Source of the DNA: Gnetum montanum
Taxonomy: Eukaryota; Streptophyta; Gnetopsida; Gnetales; Gnetaceae
Direction of reading: 5' to 3'
Assembly: GCA_015680685.1 (NCBI GenBank)
Contig: MNCI01029135.1
Span: 260,072-324,071, forward strand
Length of the DNA stretch: 64,000 nucleotides
Shown here: positions 1-11,680 of the stretch, one piece after another
Layout of the letters: the number at the start of each line of letters is the position of its first letter
Position numbering within the stretch: the first letter of the stretch is position 1
The notes under the pieces: generated by a model
What the model saw: the letters and a program-made list of their open reading frames with translations, nothing else
What the model was told of the DNA's origin: nothing
The model's database searches: none
Position numbers and translations under genes: made by a program

Positions 1-1040
1 TAGGAAGTTACAACTTCCACATAAAGTTACAATTATATAAATAAAAGCTATGGTTGGAAATGTCCATAAATCCCCTTTTTTATAAGATGTTAAACAAATA
101 TCCCATAACTTTCTTTTTCTTTTGAAATCTTAAAATATTTTATTTAAACCATATTTTAGTTAAATCATAGTAATAGAGATAGTAATTATAGTAAATATAT
201 ATCTATTGACCCCTAACTTGACAAAATTAAATATATATCTATGGACCACGTACGATCTTTATAATTGGTCAAAAAAACTATTAACAATATTAAACGCTTC
301 GTGATGTGCTGTACAAGTTTACCCCCTACCACTGTACAATAGACGTGCTTGTCAGAGAAACATCTAGTTCAACATTTGATCTGCCCCCTTCAATATATCC
401 CTCCTTTCTAGTCCTTGAGGATGAAGTTAAGATATTTAGTTCTTTCTTTCTGTTTTCATCATTTTCTTTTTTTTGCATCATGCTTGAATTCACGGCTGCC
501 ACTGCTCCTTGAAGTTACACTTTTTCTGGATTCCCTGAAAGATGAAATTGGTCCTGAAACTATGTGAGAGGAGTCACCGATGGAAATTTCTGTGTCATCA
601 GGATCTTACTTTATATCTTCTTTTGTTTCATGCATCTCCTGAAGACTGACAAGCTGGAAATAGGCACCTTTGGGAATTGCCATTAACTTTTTCAACTATC
701 AAATTGCAAAAAATTTTAACCAGTTTTATCATGCCAACCTGTTCCATGAAATGGCCAAAATGTGCCAATAGTAAGGTATAACTTGACTTTGAAATCCAAC
801 TTGGCCTGTTTGCACAACAAGAGGGTCCTGTTCATGGTGGAGCAAAACAACCTCAGAGAGGTGGAAGACAAGTCTCTACTGGACAACATGTAGAATAGGA
901 GGTGTAATCATTCAGCATCCATCAAGAAGAACCTCCTACCAGATAGTTCAGACAAGCAAAAATAGGAGCTGCTACTGTGCCTGAACTGGGACAACAACTC
1001 ACGTTGCCTCCAGAGTGTGTTTAGGCTATCCATGAGAAGT
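1..1040. other. AT-rich stretch, no gene recognised
   Basis: This stretch is AT-rich with scattered stops in all frames. From about 800 a readable but stop-broken frame leads into the accessory protein pseudogene that follows. I could not find the left boundary of the element ending at 4607, so part of this stretch may belong to it. The short open frame near 306-512 has no recognisable motif. Confidence 0.5.
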
Positions 1041-1051
1041 CCACATTCGCT

Positions 1052-3559
1052 GTTATGATTGTGGAGCTAAACTTCAAATCTTTTGTAGAGTTCGCTCTTG
1101 AGGCTGTTAGGGATCACCTCAAGGGGTCTCCCTTATGACGTGTCCTCTCTAAATGCGGTGCCTGGTACTTAGGTGAAACGTACCAGTTCTGGCACAATAA
1201 GGAGCAAGGCACCATGGTTAACATTTGTGGTGTGACAGTAGAATTTTTTGCGCAGGCAATTTCGGAAGTGTTAAAACTTCCAAATTTAGGCCCCCATGTT
1301 GCTCGGTTATCTACCCGATCGGACCCTGATGTGCGAAAGGATTGGTTAGAGAAGGCTTATAGCAGAGATAAAACTTCTGGAGAATTGACAATGGAGGAGC
1401 GATTTTATTTTAAAATCGGAACCTATCACCTCTTCCCCACAAAAGGCTTGAAAAGAATATCAACATATGTGGCGAGAGGATGTGCAGTGTTGATGTGAAA
1501 GTTTAACGCTAGCCTTCCCCATCTATATTTGATGGAGATCCTAAGGCGATTTGAAGAACGGAAGTCAAGGAAGATGGCACTGCCTTTTCCCTGCCTTATC
1601 AGAAAATTGTGCCAATGGGATGGTATTTGGGGATACACAAATGATGTCCTCCGAAAGGCCCAGAATGCTTCTTATGTTGAGTTATTAAAGGCTCCAGCTC
1701 CAAGAAAGAGCACTAGTGAAGAGTTGAGACCAGATGAAGAAGAAGAACAGATGACTAGATCACCTGCAAGTCAACTTGTAGGACCCAGTCAACCTCCAGC
1801 CACAGGTCCCAGCCAACAACAAGAAGCAGGACCATTGCCGTAAGACTACAGACTGTCGATGAGCCATCTTAGGACCATTGCCGAGATGGTTAGTTAAGGA
1901 AGTCGTGATGACACAAACCTCTTCCACATCATCGATGATGCCAAAAAGCCTACTATTTCATTAGATTGCACAAGGGGTGAATTATCAATTCAAACAAGAG
2001 GAGGGAAATGTAGATGGTCACAACAAATCTTAGGAAATGCGACATCTTTTCAAGTGCAGTTAGAGACTGGTGAAGGGGCCATTGTGGTGGTCATGCAACA
2101 CCAAGATGCCATGGGAGCTACTAAAGTGGTCGCTAATCATATCAAAGAATCCTTTAATGTACCTATTGTGCCACCGGCAGATCTCTCAAAAGCATGAATG
2201 CTCAAACTCTTGCCGAAACCTCAATGACTCCTGTAGAACATGAGAATGTGCTAGATCGATTACTACAAATAGGGCAAGTTTTGACGTCCCCGTTTGACAT
2301 CCCTCAAGATGTCATAATAATTCAATCAGACCTCATTTCCACCAAGGGGAAGCTGGTCATATCCAAAGTAAGGGTTGAGCATGTTGAAGCTAAAGTGCAG
2401 AAACTACAAGAGTAGCTCGTAGCCTTACAAGCAACACAGCGGGATCCTCTACAATTTGTTCCCGTAGACCAATTGGAAAATTTCAGAACCAAGTAATTAA
2501 CAAAGCTAATCATAGAAAATAAGAAGGTGGTAGAAGAAAAGGAGATGGCCACTTGGGATGCCTTCGCTGCATAAGTGCAAACTCATGCGCATCTTCAAGC
2601 ACTCAAGGCCTTAGAAGAAGAGAATAAGCAGTTGGTTGCAGATAACCTTTGGTTGACTTCTGTGGAGAAATAAAAGAATGTTCTCCATGAACATTTTCAT
2701 CAGTTATGAGAATAGTTCATTCAGGTCAACCGAGATGTAAGCTGTTTAGCCAGAGAAAATCAAACCCTCTCAATGGAGGAGGTACATGCTATTCACCAAA
2801 AATCAGCCATCGAGATAAGTGCGTGGTAGAATGATGCTAAACGACATGAGAAGTTGAAGGAGCATTTCTGTGATTAGGTGGGGATGTACAAACAAATCCT
2901 GGAGAAGGAGATCCATATGGCCAAGACTCAAATCAAAAACATCAGTGCTTAGCAAACTGATTAGATGGCCATATTGGACACGTACGCCTTCGCCCACCAA
3001 GCAGAAGTTAAGAACCGGGACCTGCAGATCCAAGACTTGACCAAATACATGGAGTTGGCAAACCTTAGATATGCCAACTTGGCCATGTTAATATTAGGAC
3101 GTCCAAGGTTAGAGCTCAAGTAGTAGGTAGCTTCCACCCATATCAAATATGAAGCAGAATTTGCAGAGCGTAAGAAGCTGGCTGAGAAACTAGATGTCGC
3201 AAATTCTGAACTTGCGGTGGTAAAAGAAAGCTACCAGGGACAGAAACATGTTGCAACCAACTTGGGTCAATGGCTAATAGAGCTTCATGAATACAAAGAC
3301 AAAGCTAGAGCCTATGAAGAAGAACGACAGGTGTTCACGGCATGGTATGTGAAAGCTGACCAGATGTTCCTGCAACTACCCTGTCCGTGGGAAGTGCTGA
3401 CTCTGTCAAACATTGGAACATTAGCATGGATGGAACAAGATCCTTAGACCAAAGAGGAGAAGCTCCAGGCCATTCTTTAGCATCTTCAACCTTCAAATCT
3501 TGGAGCATGTGACAAGGGGAAAGCACCCATGGAGGAGCCACCACCACCAAGAACTACAT
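1052..3559 (+). pseudogene. Accessory (env-position) protein of an Athila-like element, decayed
   Basis: One frame runs from about 1052 to 1843 with stops near 1137 and 1496. It has the pattern seen in plant gypsy accessory proteins and 'putative plant transposon protein' domains, including the run VNICGVTVEFFAQAI and, later, a KLCQWDGIWG segment followed by an acidic, proline-rich linker. A second frame, about 2194-3559, is a long heptad-like coiled coil rich in E, K, Q and L, broken by many TAG/TGA stops. A frameshift separates the halves. The sense orientation just before the 3' LTR is the position of env-like genes in Athila elements. The order (globular part, then coiled coil) matches the antisense gene of element B. 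Function unknown; the family call is inference. Confidence 0.5.
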
Positions 3560-3719
3560 GAGTTCCATTTTTTGTAGTGGAGCATCTTTTCTGTGTTGTG
3601 TCTTTCCACACTGCGACATCATTTCATTTTATTTTTCTAGTTAATAATCCCATACCTATCCACTGTGTAATTAATGAAGCTTTTTCTCCTTGTAACTCGA
3701 GAATGAGTTTTTATTTAGT

Positions 3720-3729
3720 TGTGGGGGTA
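3720..3729 (+). promoter_or_regulatory. Polypurine tract of the first element
   Basis: TGTGGGGGTA sits directly before the LTR start TGATAAG. Element E has the matching tract TCATGGAGGTA in the same place on the opposite strand. It would prime plus-strand DNA synthesis. Confidence 0.6.
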
Positions 3730-4607
3730 TGATAAGATGCGATATCGTGTACGCGATATCATGTCTTCCCTACTATATTGCGTACGCGATATCGCAGTCC
3801 GTCGCCATATCTATAAATAAGATGCAGTGCTCCCTTGTACATATAGATAGAATAGAAGTAGCGAAGCTCTAGCAATTTGACCACTCCAGAGATAGATTAT
3901 TTTTCTCGCGTCTGCCTGCAGTGTGGTGAATGTAATTATATGGTGTCTTATTCGAGTGTGATGTACTTGGACATGCATATGACCAGCAATAAAGATCAAG
4001 ATTACTTCATCATTGCAACAGTCACTTTATTATTTATTTGTTTATTTAATTATTATTTATTGCTTTCTCTCACCCTTAAACTCCGAGAATGTGGTATGAG
4101 TATGACTTGATTATGAGCATCTAAGGATGTGTACGGTTAGTCAAGGAATCGGCTACTCATCACAACGCAGAACGAGTACGACTTGATTATGAGCATTTAA
4201 GTGTGACTACTTAGTAGCCCAGTGGCGTACCTAGGATCTATGCTTGGTAATCCCAATGGTAGTCATGCACGAGGTCCAAGATGTGTATGGTTGATCAAGG
4301 AATTAGTTGCTCGTCGCACTTAGGCTAGATTAGATTTTCGTACCCTTTTCCTCCTAGCTTAGCTTAGTTAATATTACTTTCCATTTCCTTCAAGAGTAGT
4401 GTTAGAATTAGGAACACATCATACACCTCATCTGGACTAAACCATACATGACAAATTCAATACTAGTCTAGGTGGGAAGACAACGAACTGCGACCTAAGG
4501 ATAACTATCTAGGTGCCACAACTAGTCTATCTGTGGAGTTCGACCAGATCGCACATGAAACACTCGTATTCGTATGGTTGAGTGTAGGGGTACCTTGCCA
4601 CTCATCA
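3730..4607 (+). repeat. 3' LTR of the first element
   Basis: It begins TGATAAG and ends CTCATCA, the inverted termini of this LTR family (TGATGAG...CTCATCA). It contains GCGATATCGC-type palindromes at its start, a TATA box at 3811 and two degenerate copies of a block containing GATTATGAGCAT. It aligns in reverse orientation with the LTRs of A and E. The five bases after it are GTAAG, a candidate TSD whose left partner was not found. Confidence 0.8.
3811..3820 (+). promoter_or_regulatory. LTR TATA box
   Basis: CTATAAATAA lies about 80 bases into the LTR, just after the palindromes. The same box is conserved in the LTRs of A and E. It implies a very short U3 and a long R-U5. Confidence 0.65.
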
Positions 4608-7600
4608 GTAAGCTTCACCCCATGAAACCCAAGGTAAAAATTCATTGTAAATGTAAAGGTTGTAACCCACAAGAGGCAATATCACATATTTTATACCTTT
4701 GGGACTGAAAAATGCCTCATAAGTGGTCAAAGCCTCATCCCCCAAGTGGAAAATGTCATGTACTATCTATATTTGGGCTTGGGGAAGTCAAAAATTCCTT
4801 TTTGGATGCCAAAAATGAAAATTTAATGGGTTTTATGGGGGTATACACTTTTCTACGTTGGAAACACCTTTATGAGGGTAGATCTCACCTACTGCCAATG
4901 TGAAGGGATGAGGGTCATCTACTCTTAGCATGGAAGGGTAGACCTAAATGTAGAAGGGTATGGTGGCATTTATGCTTAGCATAGAGAATTTTGGCATCAT
5001 CTATGTTGAACGTGGGAGGTATAATCCTAACCCACTAGTGTAGAAACTTCATGCACAATGTGGAAACTTTATGCCCAACATGGAAACTACATGCCCCTAG
5101 CATAGAAGCAACATGCATTAAATTTCAACACTCCGTTGACTTCAGCATTGACCATGCACTCCAATGAGGATGGCAGAAGACCCAGTGTAGAAGAACAAAG
5201 CTAACGTAGATGGTGTATTCCCATTACTATTTATAGTAAACAAAATGGCCATGAGGATTTGGCACTTTCCATACATACCAATCCCCCAAATTGGACACCC
5301 ATCTCACCTATACAAGAAAAAAAATTGTAGCAATTTGAAGCCAATCTATTAGTTGTTTGTAGCTAATTTGCAACCCAAATCATGACATAAAACCTATAAA
5401 AACAAATCCCAAATACCATTTTGAGGTTCCACACTTGGGCATTTTTAGGTGATCAAGAGCTCTTGCAATCTCAAACACTTGTAGTCTCTTGAACCCTAGC
5501 ATGGAAACCCCTATGGACCTATAACACCCATTACACCCCCCCCAGCCCCCCAAGAGTTATGAATTTTTGGGTTTCAATGCTACACTCCTGGGATCCCCAA
5601 CTCCCAATGTAGAGCATTCTAATAATCCAAATCCTTCACTTTTCTCATCCCCCAGTAATAGCAAACATTGCAGATATGGAGCAGTATCAAAGAAGGTTTG
5701 ATAACATCAAGGTGGATGAGCACCTAGATCATGGAGTGGATTATATTGACTTCAACAAACTTTGAACCCCCACCTTAGTGAACCCTATTTTTCTCTTGCA
5801 CGAGAATTTATTGTACACATCCTTTGAACTTATTCTTTATTTTTATAAAGTTTTAGTTTTGTCTACAATTCATATTTTCTTTCAGTTTTCTAGATCTATA
5901 ATTTTTTACATTTTTTTCTCTACCCCCATTTTGCATTTTGTAAGTCCCTAGGTGATCTACCAAATTGTCTAGGGTGCCCTAAATCTCTTTTTTTTTGAGG
6001 CCCTAGGAATTTAGGGTTAAATTTGTTGTGTCAAAACTTTCAATTCTCCAATGATTGAATTTTTCAATTGCAACAATCATAACACCCATCCATCTATTTT
6101 TATGAATAAGAATTCATTATCATAGAAATAATGTGGTTCTTATTATATTTAAAACAAAAATTAACTCAAGATTATTAGATCCTGATAGAAGGAGATTAAA
6201 CCAAGAGGGTTGGATAAGGATGTGACATCAAGGAGATTTGTTAAATCCTTGAACTTCCACCTTAGGTTCTATTGGTCTCATGTTGAAATACTACCACTTA
6301 TGTTTTATTACCTTTGAAAAATATCTTAGAAAATAATTACTACCTTATTATGACACTAGAAAGACATGCTACACATTTTTGAAGATAGTCCTCTAGCAAG
6401 GGTTATGAAAAAAATAATTAACTCATACATGAAAAATCATTCTTAGGATAGGACTAGAAAGATATGTGTTCTATGCGTGAAGGTACTTCTCTAAGCAATG
6501 ATCAAGATTTACAACATGAACATCAATGGTTAAGTAATTATTTTTAAGAATCCTAATGAATGTTTCCCAATTTATCTTTATTAAGTAATATTATTTTTAA
6601 TGTTTGGACTAGGTGATCCCATGGTGGTGAATTCATGATAATATGATTCAATGTTATTGGTAAAAGGATTGGACATGGTTTGGAATCTTAATGAATAAGT
6701 ATATTTATCAATTTAATCATGCCTAACACATAGAACCCATTTTTACCACGATAAGGTGTATTAAGCCCCATGTCTATGATTTTTTAAATTTCATTTTACC
6801 TCATTGCTATGTTTCAATTACAAATTTAATGATTTTATGTAGTTAGTATAGGATTCTAGCTAGGTTATTTTCATATGTATGTATTCATATAAATATATGA
6901 TTTACATTTAATTCCTTAATGCCTATGGATACCTATAGGAGTGGTTATACAAGAATGTTAACAACAAAAGCCTACTTTGGAAAGGATACCCTTGTACAAT
7001 TATTAAGAGTATTGTCAATGAACCAATTTTATACTTCCCAAAACATAAAGAGTAGAAGTTTTAAATCATTCATTATTTTAAAATTGACTTTTGTTTAAAT
7101 TTTGTTGAGCACTAATATCTTTCATTATATTTCCTTAATCTCCATATTCCTAACCTAATTTAAACATTAACCAACATGTTTTACTTATCTTTGATTAAGG
7201 AAAAAATCATCCTCTAATTTGACATCCTTAAAAGAGCCATAGGGTTCATAGAACATGAAGAAACAATAAAATGTTGAAGTAAATACAAGCAAAAGTATCA
7301 ATTCTTTAGCTAATGATATTCTAGTTGTGATATCATAGGATCTACAATATTGTAGCTATGATGTTGCATTTGTAATGTCATCAATATAGACCATTATATA
7401 TACTTATACATCCTTTGCCAATTTTCATAGTTTTGTTAAAACACACAAGGATTTTTTATCACTTTCACAATGCAAAACTTTCTAAACATCCCAACTTCTA
7501 AACCAAGAGTACAAACTTTGTCATTTCAAAACCTTTGAGCTCTTGAAGATGAGATCTTAATTGTGGGGAAACATGTAGTGTAATTTCATAAGTTTTGCTA

Positions 7601-10120
7601 ATGCCTTGATTGAAAACATATTAGGGTAATAATGAAAATGGATATAACTGTTGATGCTTTAGTCACTTTATGATTTTTATTATTATGATGACATGTTGAA
7701 AATATTTTGTAATTACTATTATGATACATTTGATTTGTAATCAAAAATTAATTTGTAATGATTTAATAATTTTAAGCCTTAATGCTAGTAATTTTTGAAT
7801 TTTGTAATCTAAGATCTTGATGTTGATAAGTTTTATTTTATAATAATAGTATAATTTGGTGCTTTTTGATAATTGTGTTATATCTTTTGATTTCTCTATG
7901 GTTATCTTTGCACCAATAACAATTGTTTCTTTTAATTTTTAATTAAAATCCAAAGGATTAATATTTATTGCAAGCCATTCTAGAAGTTTTGGAAATTTTT
8001 GAAATATAATAATTCATCATTTGGTAATTTCATATGTCATCAAAATGTAATCTTGAAGCCACTATATCATTACAATAATGTGAGAAGAGGTCAACATGTA
8101 AACATGGTACAGGATATGAATGAGGCAAAGGTTAATCACAAGAATTCCATGTATAAGAATAGGAAGTTTTATTTAAAACTCTTCAATAGCTAGTTTTTGT
8201 AAGGGGAAGCATCTATAATATTTATAAATATGTGTAGAATATTCACTTTTAGAGGACTCTATTAGGACCATTAACAACAAATTCATCATGGTGAGTGTTA
8301 TTACTAAATTGAATTTTGAATCATTCTTGGAATTAACACCAAACTAAATTAGAGAGTCATTCTAGGTTTCTTCATTTTGGTGAATGGTTTTGACAAATAG
8401 TAAATGGTTTCTTGAAAAAAACCTATCATTTCTGGAATAACAAGGAAGCAAATTGAACTATAAAAATTGAAGGAGTTTCAATGTCATATGTATTAACACT
8501 AGTACACAATGCTACTATTTGCATGAAGAGTAAAGCTTTTAAAGTCAAATTTTTTAATTTTCTAAAGTCGATGGACATATGTAATTTTTTTCTCCCAACT
8601 CACCTTTATTTTATTTAAATTTCATATCTTTTACTATGGGAAATGACTTTTCAAATTTCCTAAGTATGACCCTAATCATTTTTTATAAATTTTAAGGTCA
8701 TAAATCATTGTAATAATTATTTTTACTACATTAAATAATTGGTTATACATTTTCTCCAAAAATCTCTTATTCTTATAGTTGTTGAAATTTCATAAAGCTC
8801 TTACTTTTTCATCAACAATTTATATTATTATGAATGAAGTTCCCAATATCAGTTCTTCAAACAAAGTTAGAATTTATGTCATCACTTGTCATCATTGATA
8901 TCAATTCCAATAGATTTCATCTGAGATCAAGATCTACATCTTACCATTCAAAACTTCATCTCAAAGAAGATCAAAATTCATCATCACATTCTTTGTTCAA
9001 TTTTCTTCAAGATTTAAAGCTAATTTGTTATGCAATCACTTCAATTTCATATATAAATCTAGGCAACATTAACTATCCATTCATGTTTAGATCCAAGTTC
9101 AAAATTTATAGAAATCAATTTTTTCTATATATCATGATCTTACCATGACTCATGGTATCCTTAGTCTACAAAACTACAACTTATGTTTAGTACATTATTT
9201 ATCCATATGTCATTCCATGACTCAACCACCACTTGTGGTGGATATCTTTAGAAACTTCCATTAACCACAACTTTACTATGATGCATGATCCATCTATAAA
9301 ATAAGGTAAATTTTCCATGACTTATGGAATAGTCATGGAAACACTATACTAAAATTACATATAAAAACAATTTGTATTTTCATGAAACTATAGATACAAT
9401 TTGTTATTAATAAAATAATCTATTATGAATGTTAATTTATTATCATTTTAAATAATATAAATTTTTTATTAATTAAAAAATTAAACAAATAGTTGCACAT
9501 ATTTTTTATATTTAAAAAATAACAAATGAACCTTATTATTTATTTTTGGAATAGATCATTTATAATAAGAATACATTGTTATTAATATCAATTGTTATAA
9601 AAATTATTCTTCTTATTTGTAACAACTAAGTGACATTATGAGACAATACATTATGCCCATTGTTCTAAAATTTATTATATATATATTTGTATGTAACTAT
9701 TCCTATGAAATTAGTCTTTTCTTATCACAAAAGAACACCTCCATGAACTAAGAGTTAAAGTACTCAATTCATAGCCACAAACAATCTTTGACTTAATATA
9801 ATCTTCAATAATTTAGTGATAATGACATGATGAAGTATGAATCTTTAATTGAATGTGGACTTAGCCTACTGCACATGAACTAGAAATGATAGAGGAATGA
9901 TAACAACATTTGATTTAAATGTTGAAATTTATTAAGTATTTATTGCTGAAAAATAAACTAAGTATGTAAAAATCTAGGAGTTATGATATGGGAAAAAAGG
10001 TTTAGATTCCCTTTCCAAATAATGAAAATGCTTTATTACTAAAAACAAAGCTTCTTACTTCTTATTAAGGACCAAACTACAAATGCTAGTGAAAAACGTA
10101 AGTAAAATAGAACAGCTAAT
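4608..10120. other. Gene-free, AT-rich decayed repeat DNA
   Basis: No frame longer than about 100 codons is present and none has a motif. Between 4900 and 5110 there are short imperfect repeats built on words such as TGGAAACTTTATGCCC and CTTAGCATAGA. A TATA-like CTATAAAAAC at 5394 follows a stretch resembling LTR promoter DNA, so an old LTR may lie at about 4600-6100. From 6100 to 10120 I see only AT-rich sequence. Confidence 0.5.
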
Positions 10121-10620
10121 AAGAGCCTATTTTGTAAGCAAAATATGGATTTGTAGAGTAGAATTGAATATTTGGAGGATAGGTATATATGGAGAGGGTA
10201 GCTAAAAATACTATCTATAATTAAATAAAGGCCAAAACAAGGTTTTTTTGACTAAGTGTCCTCTCACTAATGCTAGAGCTGAGAAAATTCTAACTCTAGA
10301 GACTGATGTTGGTGTAAAAAAATTTTAAGTCAAGATGTTAATATTGATGCTATTTAACTGATATTGACACTACACCAGCTTTAGTGTTGGAGCTATGAAA
10401 GGTGTTGCAATGACTATGAAGCTCATGGAGATGTTGGGAAGTCTATTGCACATACTCTTCATCTCTTGAAATCTCAAAAAGTGCTCTAGATGTTAAGAAA
10501 CTAGCCCAAAAATTTGGAATTTGAGCTCATATTTATAGACCTAAGTCTACTAAATTTAAATCTTGAGTTAAGTGAAGTTTACTTCTAGTTTAAATTTAGC
10601 AAGTTTGACCTTTAAAATTT
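10121..10620 (-). repeat. Old LTR remnant, minus orientation (left piece)
   Basis: Around 10500-10600 the reverse complement resembles the promoter part of the LTR of element F near 48240-48300: a TATA box followed by AGCTCAAA. The remnant is interrupted by element A and seems to resume at 17787-18234 and, after element C, at 44987-45500, where the same words (GATGCTAACATTGACA and AAAAATTTTG near ACTT) recur. It probably belonged to the element whose integrase remnant lies at 46530-47210. Confidence 0.4.
10529..10538 (-). promoter_or_regulatory. TATA box of the old minus-oriented LTR
   Basis: The reverse complement reads CTATAAATAT, followed by GAGCTCAAA. The TATA of element F at 48267 has nearly the same surroundings. 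Confidence 0.4.
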
Positions 10621-10625
10621 GTAAA
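10621..10625. repeat. Left target-site duplication of element A
   Basis: GTAAA here matches GTAAA at 17782-17786 just after the right LTR, so A inserted as a unit with a 5-bp duplication. Confidence 0.8.
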
Positions 10626-10869
10626 TTATGAGTGGCGAGGTACCCCTACACTCCATCATACGAATACGAGCGTACACGTGCGATCCGGTCGAACTCCGCA
10701 GACTAAATGCCTTAACGCCACAAGAAACACTTGGGGTTAATCGTTCGTTGTCTTCCCAGGCTTGCTTGTATGTGTCACGGTGTATGGTTAAGCAAGTCTG
10801 AGGTATGTGATTTTTTTGGTATTTTCGGCTTATCTCCTATGCTATCAGAGGAAAGGGTTGAGAAACTAA
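10626..10869 (-). repeat. 3' LTR of element A (cut by the assembly gap)
   Basis: It matches the first 240 bases of the right LTR at 16940. The rest lies in the gap. The first dinucleotide reads TT instead of TG, a point change. Confidence 0.85.
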
Positions 10870-11680
10870 NNNNNNNNNNNNNNNNNNNNNNNNNNNNNNN
10901 NNNNNNNNNNNNNNNNNNNNNNNNNNNNNNNNNNNNNNNNNNNNNNNNNNNNNNNNNNNNNNNNNNNNNNNNNNNNNNNNNNNNNNNNNNNNNNNNNNNN
11001 NNNNNNNNNNNNNNNNNNNNNNNNNNNNNNNNNNNNNNNNNNNNNNNNNNNNNNNNNNNNNNNNNNNNNNNNNNNNNNNNNNNNNNNNNNNNNNNNNNNN
11101 NNNNNNNNNNNNNNNNNNNNNNNNNNNNNNNNNNNNNNNNNNNNNNNNNNNNNNNNNNNNNNNNNNNNNNNNNNNNNNNNNNNNNNNNNNNNNNNNNNNN
11201 NNNNNNNNNNNNNNNNNNNNNNNNNNNNNNNNNNNNNNNNNNNNNNNNNNNNNNNNNNNNNNNNNNNNNNNNNNNNNNNNNNNNNNNNNNNNNNNNNNNN
11301 NNNNNNNNNNNNNNNNNNNNNNNNNNNNNNNNNNNNNNNNNNNNNNNNNNNNNNNNNNNNNNNNNNNNNNNNNNNNNNNNNNNNNNNNNNNNNNNNNNNN
11401 NNNNNNNNNNNNNNNNNNNNNNNNNNNNNNNNNNNNNNNNNNNNNNNNNNNNNNNNNNNNNNNNNNNNNNNNNNNNNNNNNNNNNNNNNNNNNNNNNNNN
11501 NNNNNNNNNNNNNNNNNNNNNNNNNNNNNNNNNNNNNNNNNNNNNNNNNNNNNNNNNNNNNNNNNNNNNNNNNNNNNNNNNNNNNNNNNNNNNNNNNNNN
11601 NNNNNNNNNNNNNNNNNNNNNNNNNNNNNNNNNNNNNNNNNNNNNNNNNNNNNNNNNNNNNNNNNNNNNNNNNNNNNNNN
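10870..11680. other. Assembly gap of 811 N
   Basis: By comparison with the right LTR and with element E, the gap should hold about 600 bases of LTR and about 200 bases of 3' untranslated region. That agrees with its stated size. Its right edge is a run of GA-rich low-complexity sequence. Frames that appear to span the Ns are not real. Confidence 0.9.

Larger units (their letters stand above)
1..4607 (+). mobile_element. 3' part of an Athila-like LTR element (A/E family)
   Basis: The 3' LTR at 3730-4607 is homologous to the LTRs of elements A and E further right, but in reverse orientation, so this copy reads on the + strand. The roughly 90 bases before the LTR match the corresponding region of E (51631-51710, reverse complement), including a purine-rich tract just before the LTR. 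No primer-binding site follows the LTR, which supports calling it the 3' LTR. Upstream lies a sense-strand accessory protein pseudogene. No gag, protease or polymerase is visible, and the 5' end is outside the window or lost. Confidence 0.7.

Noticed and set aside
1214-1843. Calling the first accessory protein a true env gene
   Set aside because: No signal peptide or membrane segment is visible. Only its position resembles the env-like gene of Athila.
8834-9148. 104-codon + strand frame in the AT-rich spacer
   Set aside because: Low-complexity composition rich in S, I, N and F, no motif, no splice or promoter context.
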